This document shows positions 62,678 through 64,000 of a stretch of DNA of 64,000 nucleotides, piece by piece. Position numbers and translations under genes: made by a program. Position 1 is the stretch's first letter. Each line of letters begins with the position of its first letter. The notes beneath the pieces are model-generated. The model searched no databases, was not told where the DNA came from, and was given only the letters and a program-made list of their open reading frames with translations. The DNA lies in the NCBI GenBank assembly GCA_021773115.1, contig JAJFKS010000017.1, positions 248,001 to 312,000 of the forward strand, given 5' to 3'. Source of the DNA: Woeseiaceae bacterium (GTDB lineage Bacteria > Pseudomonadota > Gammaproteobacteria > Steroidobacterales > Woeseiaceae).

Positions 62678-64000
62678 CTAGTTCCTGTTGCGTGCTGCAA
62701 CGCCGGTAGAGCGAGCCTGGTGCAGGCGGCGCAGTTGTTCTTCAGACATGAATTCACGAATAAAGTCGATTCGTGCTTCGAATCGGATACGCTGAATTTC
62801 CTGTAGTTCGGGCAATCGTAGCGCCTGTTGTAAGTAAGTGATACCGCCAATCAGATCGCCGATCATAAGGCGATACTCCGACAGGTAATAGAGTGATTCG
62901 GCACTTTCACCCGCTTCACTGGCCGCACGCGCAATCAAGCGAACCTGGCTCGGCGTCGGAAGTACGTTGTTCAACAGGTCGAGCAACATCGTATGGGCTT
63001 GCCGCGGCTGCCCAAGTTCCAGCAATCGTTCGCTGTAGGCAACGACTAGCGGCACGTTTCGCGGAAACAACCTCAATGCGTTTTCAAACACTCTCAGTGC
63101 GTCGTCCTGACGCCCAACCTTGACCAGAATTTCGCCGAGTGCAATGTGATAGGCAATAACGTTCGGGTTGCGATTCATCAGGTAGTCGCCGATGTCCAGC
63201 GCCTTCCAGTATTCGCCATCCTGCAGGTATGCGAGCATCCTGCCATAGCGCTCGGTCTCATTCTGATTCTGGTAGGGGCGATCTTCGAAGTAGGCAACAG
63301 CTTCCTTCGATGTATCGAAGTCGAAGACTTTGCTGCGGACCTTCGCGATCTTGTAGCTGATTGAGTCTGTGCTGCGAATCTGCGGATAGTCGCGCGCGCG
63401 ATTTCGGGCTTCTGCGATACGCGCGGTCGTCACAGGATGGGTCATCAGGAACTGTGGCGCGCGTTCGTCCGGCGAGCGGCTGTTTTGACGTGACATCACG
63501 TCAAAGAACGACGCCATTCCATAAGGATCAAATCCTGCATTGGCCAGTGCGGCGATACCAACGCGATCGGCCTCATACTCGTTGGAGCGGGTGAAATCGA
63601 TTTGTTGTTGTATGGCTGTGCCTTGACCCACTGCGATACCGGCTTGCGCGACATCGGAATTGCCACTCGCCGCGCCGGCGAGAATGGCGCCCAGCATGAT
63701 TGCGGTCGACACGAGGCTTTGACGCGAGTTGGCGTGAATTGCGCGTGCGATGTGTCGCTGCGTTACATGAGCCACCTCGTGGGCAAGAACGCCGGCGAGT
63801 TCGTCTTCGCTGCGTGTCGCTTCGAGCAGGCCGGTATGCACGCCGATGTAGCCACCTGGGAGGGCGAATGCGTTGATTCGTGCGTCCTCAATGACAAAAA
63901 ACGTGAAATCGTGATCGCCGTCGTTCGTCTGAGCGGCAACCTTGCTACCGACTTCGTTGATGTATTCGTTGATCAGTGGGTCTTCGACCATCGCGCCGGA
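62678..64000 (-). CDS. bepA: BepA-like periplasmic M48 metalloprotease/chaperone (N-terminus outside window)
   Basis: The last 440 residues of an M48 peptidase with TPR repeats; the signal peptide and first residues lie beyond the window edge. The zinc site HEVAH (in VLAHEVAHVTQRH), the third ligand region FTRSNEYEADRVG, and the C-terminal TPR-like part (about 250-400) match BepA (YfgC), which helps assemble or degrade outer-membrane proteins such as LptD. mlaA follows 1 nt after the stop, combining two outer-membrane maintenance genes. Confidence 0.92.
   Translation of the reverse strand, partial: SGAMVEDPLINEYINEVGSKVAAQTNDGDHDFTFFVIEDARINAFALPGGYIGVHTGLLEATRSEDELAGVLAHEVAHVTQRHIARAIHANSRQSLVSTAIMLGAILAGAASGNSDVAQAGIAVGQGTAIQQQIDFTRSNEYEADRVGIAALANAGFDPYGMASFFDVMSRQNSRSPDERAPQFLMTHPVTTARIAEARNRARDYPQIRSTDSISYKIAKVRSKVFDFDTSKEAVAYFEDRPYQNQNETERYGRMLAYLQDGEYWKALDIGDYLMNRNPNVIAYHIALGEILVKVGRQDDALRVFENALRLFPRNVPLVVAYSERLLELGQPRQAHTMLLDLLNNVLPTPSQVRLIARAASEAGESAESLYYLSEYRLMIGDLIGGITYLQQALRLPELQEIQRIRFEARIDFIREFMSEEQLRRLHQARSTGVAARNRN

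Noticed and set aside
1..64000. CRISPR array, prophage, insertion sequence or toxin-antitoxin locus
   Set aside because: No repeated spacers, integrase, transposase, terminal inverted repeats or paired small toxin/antitoxin genes were found.

Overview
The window is a chromosomal segment of a gammaproteobacterium, probably free-living and marine or sediment-dwelling. Evidence for the group: rdgC (a beta/gammaproteobacterial gene), greB, the Mla lipid system with MlaA and a BepA-like protease, the rpsF-rpsR-rplI-dnaB and rpsP-rimM-trmD-rplS orders, and a SUF operon with a gammaproteobacterial-type Rrf2 regulator. I cannot name the genus. Coding density is high, many genes overlap by 4 nt (ATGA), and TTG/GTG starts are common. 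There is no prophage, integrase, insertion sequence or CRISPR array. Both ends cut through genes (a BtuD-like ATPase at the left, a BepA-like metalloprotease at the right).

1-7 kb: a cobalamin uptake operon on the minus strand (btuB-btuF-btuC-btuD) behind a promoter and a full cobalamin riboswitch, then greB, a kelch-type gene broken by one in-frame TAG, and rdgC. 6.9-14.1 kb: an accessory locus. A GntR/HutC-type regulator heads three minus-strand thiol-redox genes (AhpD-like, deiodinase-like thioredoxin-fold, OsmC-like). It is divergent from a sodium:amino-acid symporter (NSS family) and a large TonB-dependent receptor, both preceded by the same operator-like 12-mer. 14.1-19.5 kb: a decayed metallo-beta-lactamase-fold gene, a GAF histidine kinase ending in a perfect 35-bp duplication, a CHASE4 hybrid kinase with receiver and Hpt domains, tRNA-Leu(CAG), and half of a second tRNA-Leu(CAG).

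19.5-38.3 kb: core information processing (rnr, rlmB, rpsF, rpsR, a DUF2232-like membrane protein, rplI, dnaB), a eukaryote-like phosphosignalling trio on the minus strand (CHASE2 Ser/Thr kinase, PP2C phosphatase, double-FHA protein), radA, a CorC-type membrane protein, ypjD, a metallo-beta-lactamase-fold phosphodiesterase-like gene, ffh, and rpsP-rimM-trmD-rplS with a good promoter and terminator. 38.4-45 kb: a TRAP transporter operon with its TatT-type lipoprotein, a PQQ-type sugar dehydrogenase homologue and SppA. 45-52 kb: amino-acid catabolism, with tdh-kbl (threonine) divergent from putA-sdaA (proline, serine).

52-58.8 kb: the SUF iron-sulfur operon (rrf2 regulator, sufB, C, D, S, U, T, then sixA) behind a promoter whose -10 sits inside an IscR type-1-like palindrome. 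58.9-64 kb: the Mla phospholipid transport operon (mlaFEDCB), convergent with mlaA and a BepA-like protease.

The parts least explained by known operons are the HutC/NSS/TonB-receptor/redox locus, the kinase-phosphatase-FHA trio, the acidic repeat tail on ribosomal protein S6, and the half tRNA-Leu.
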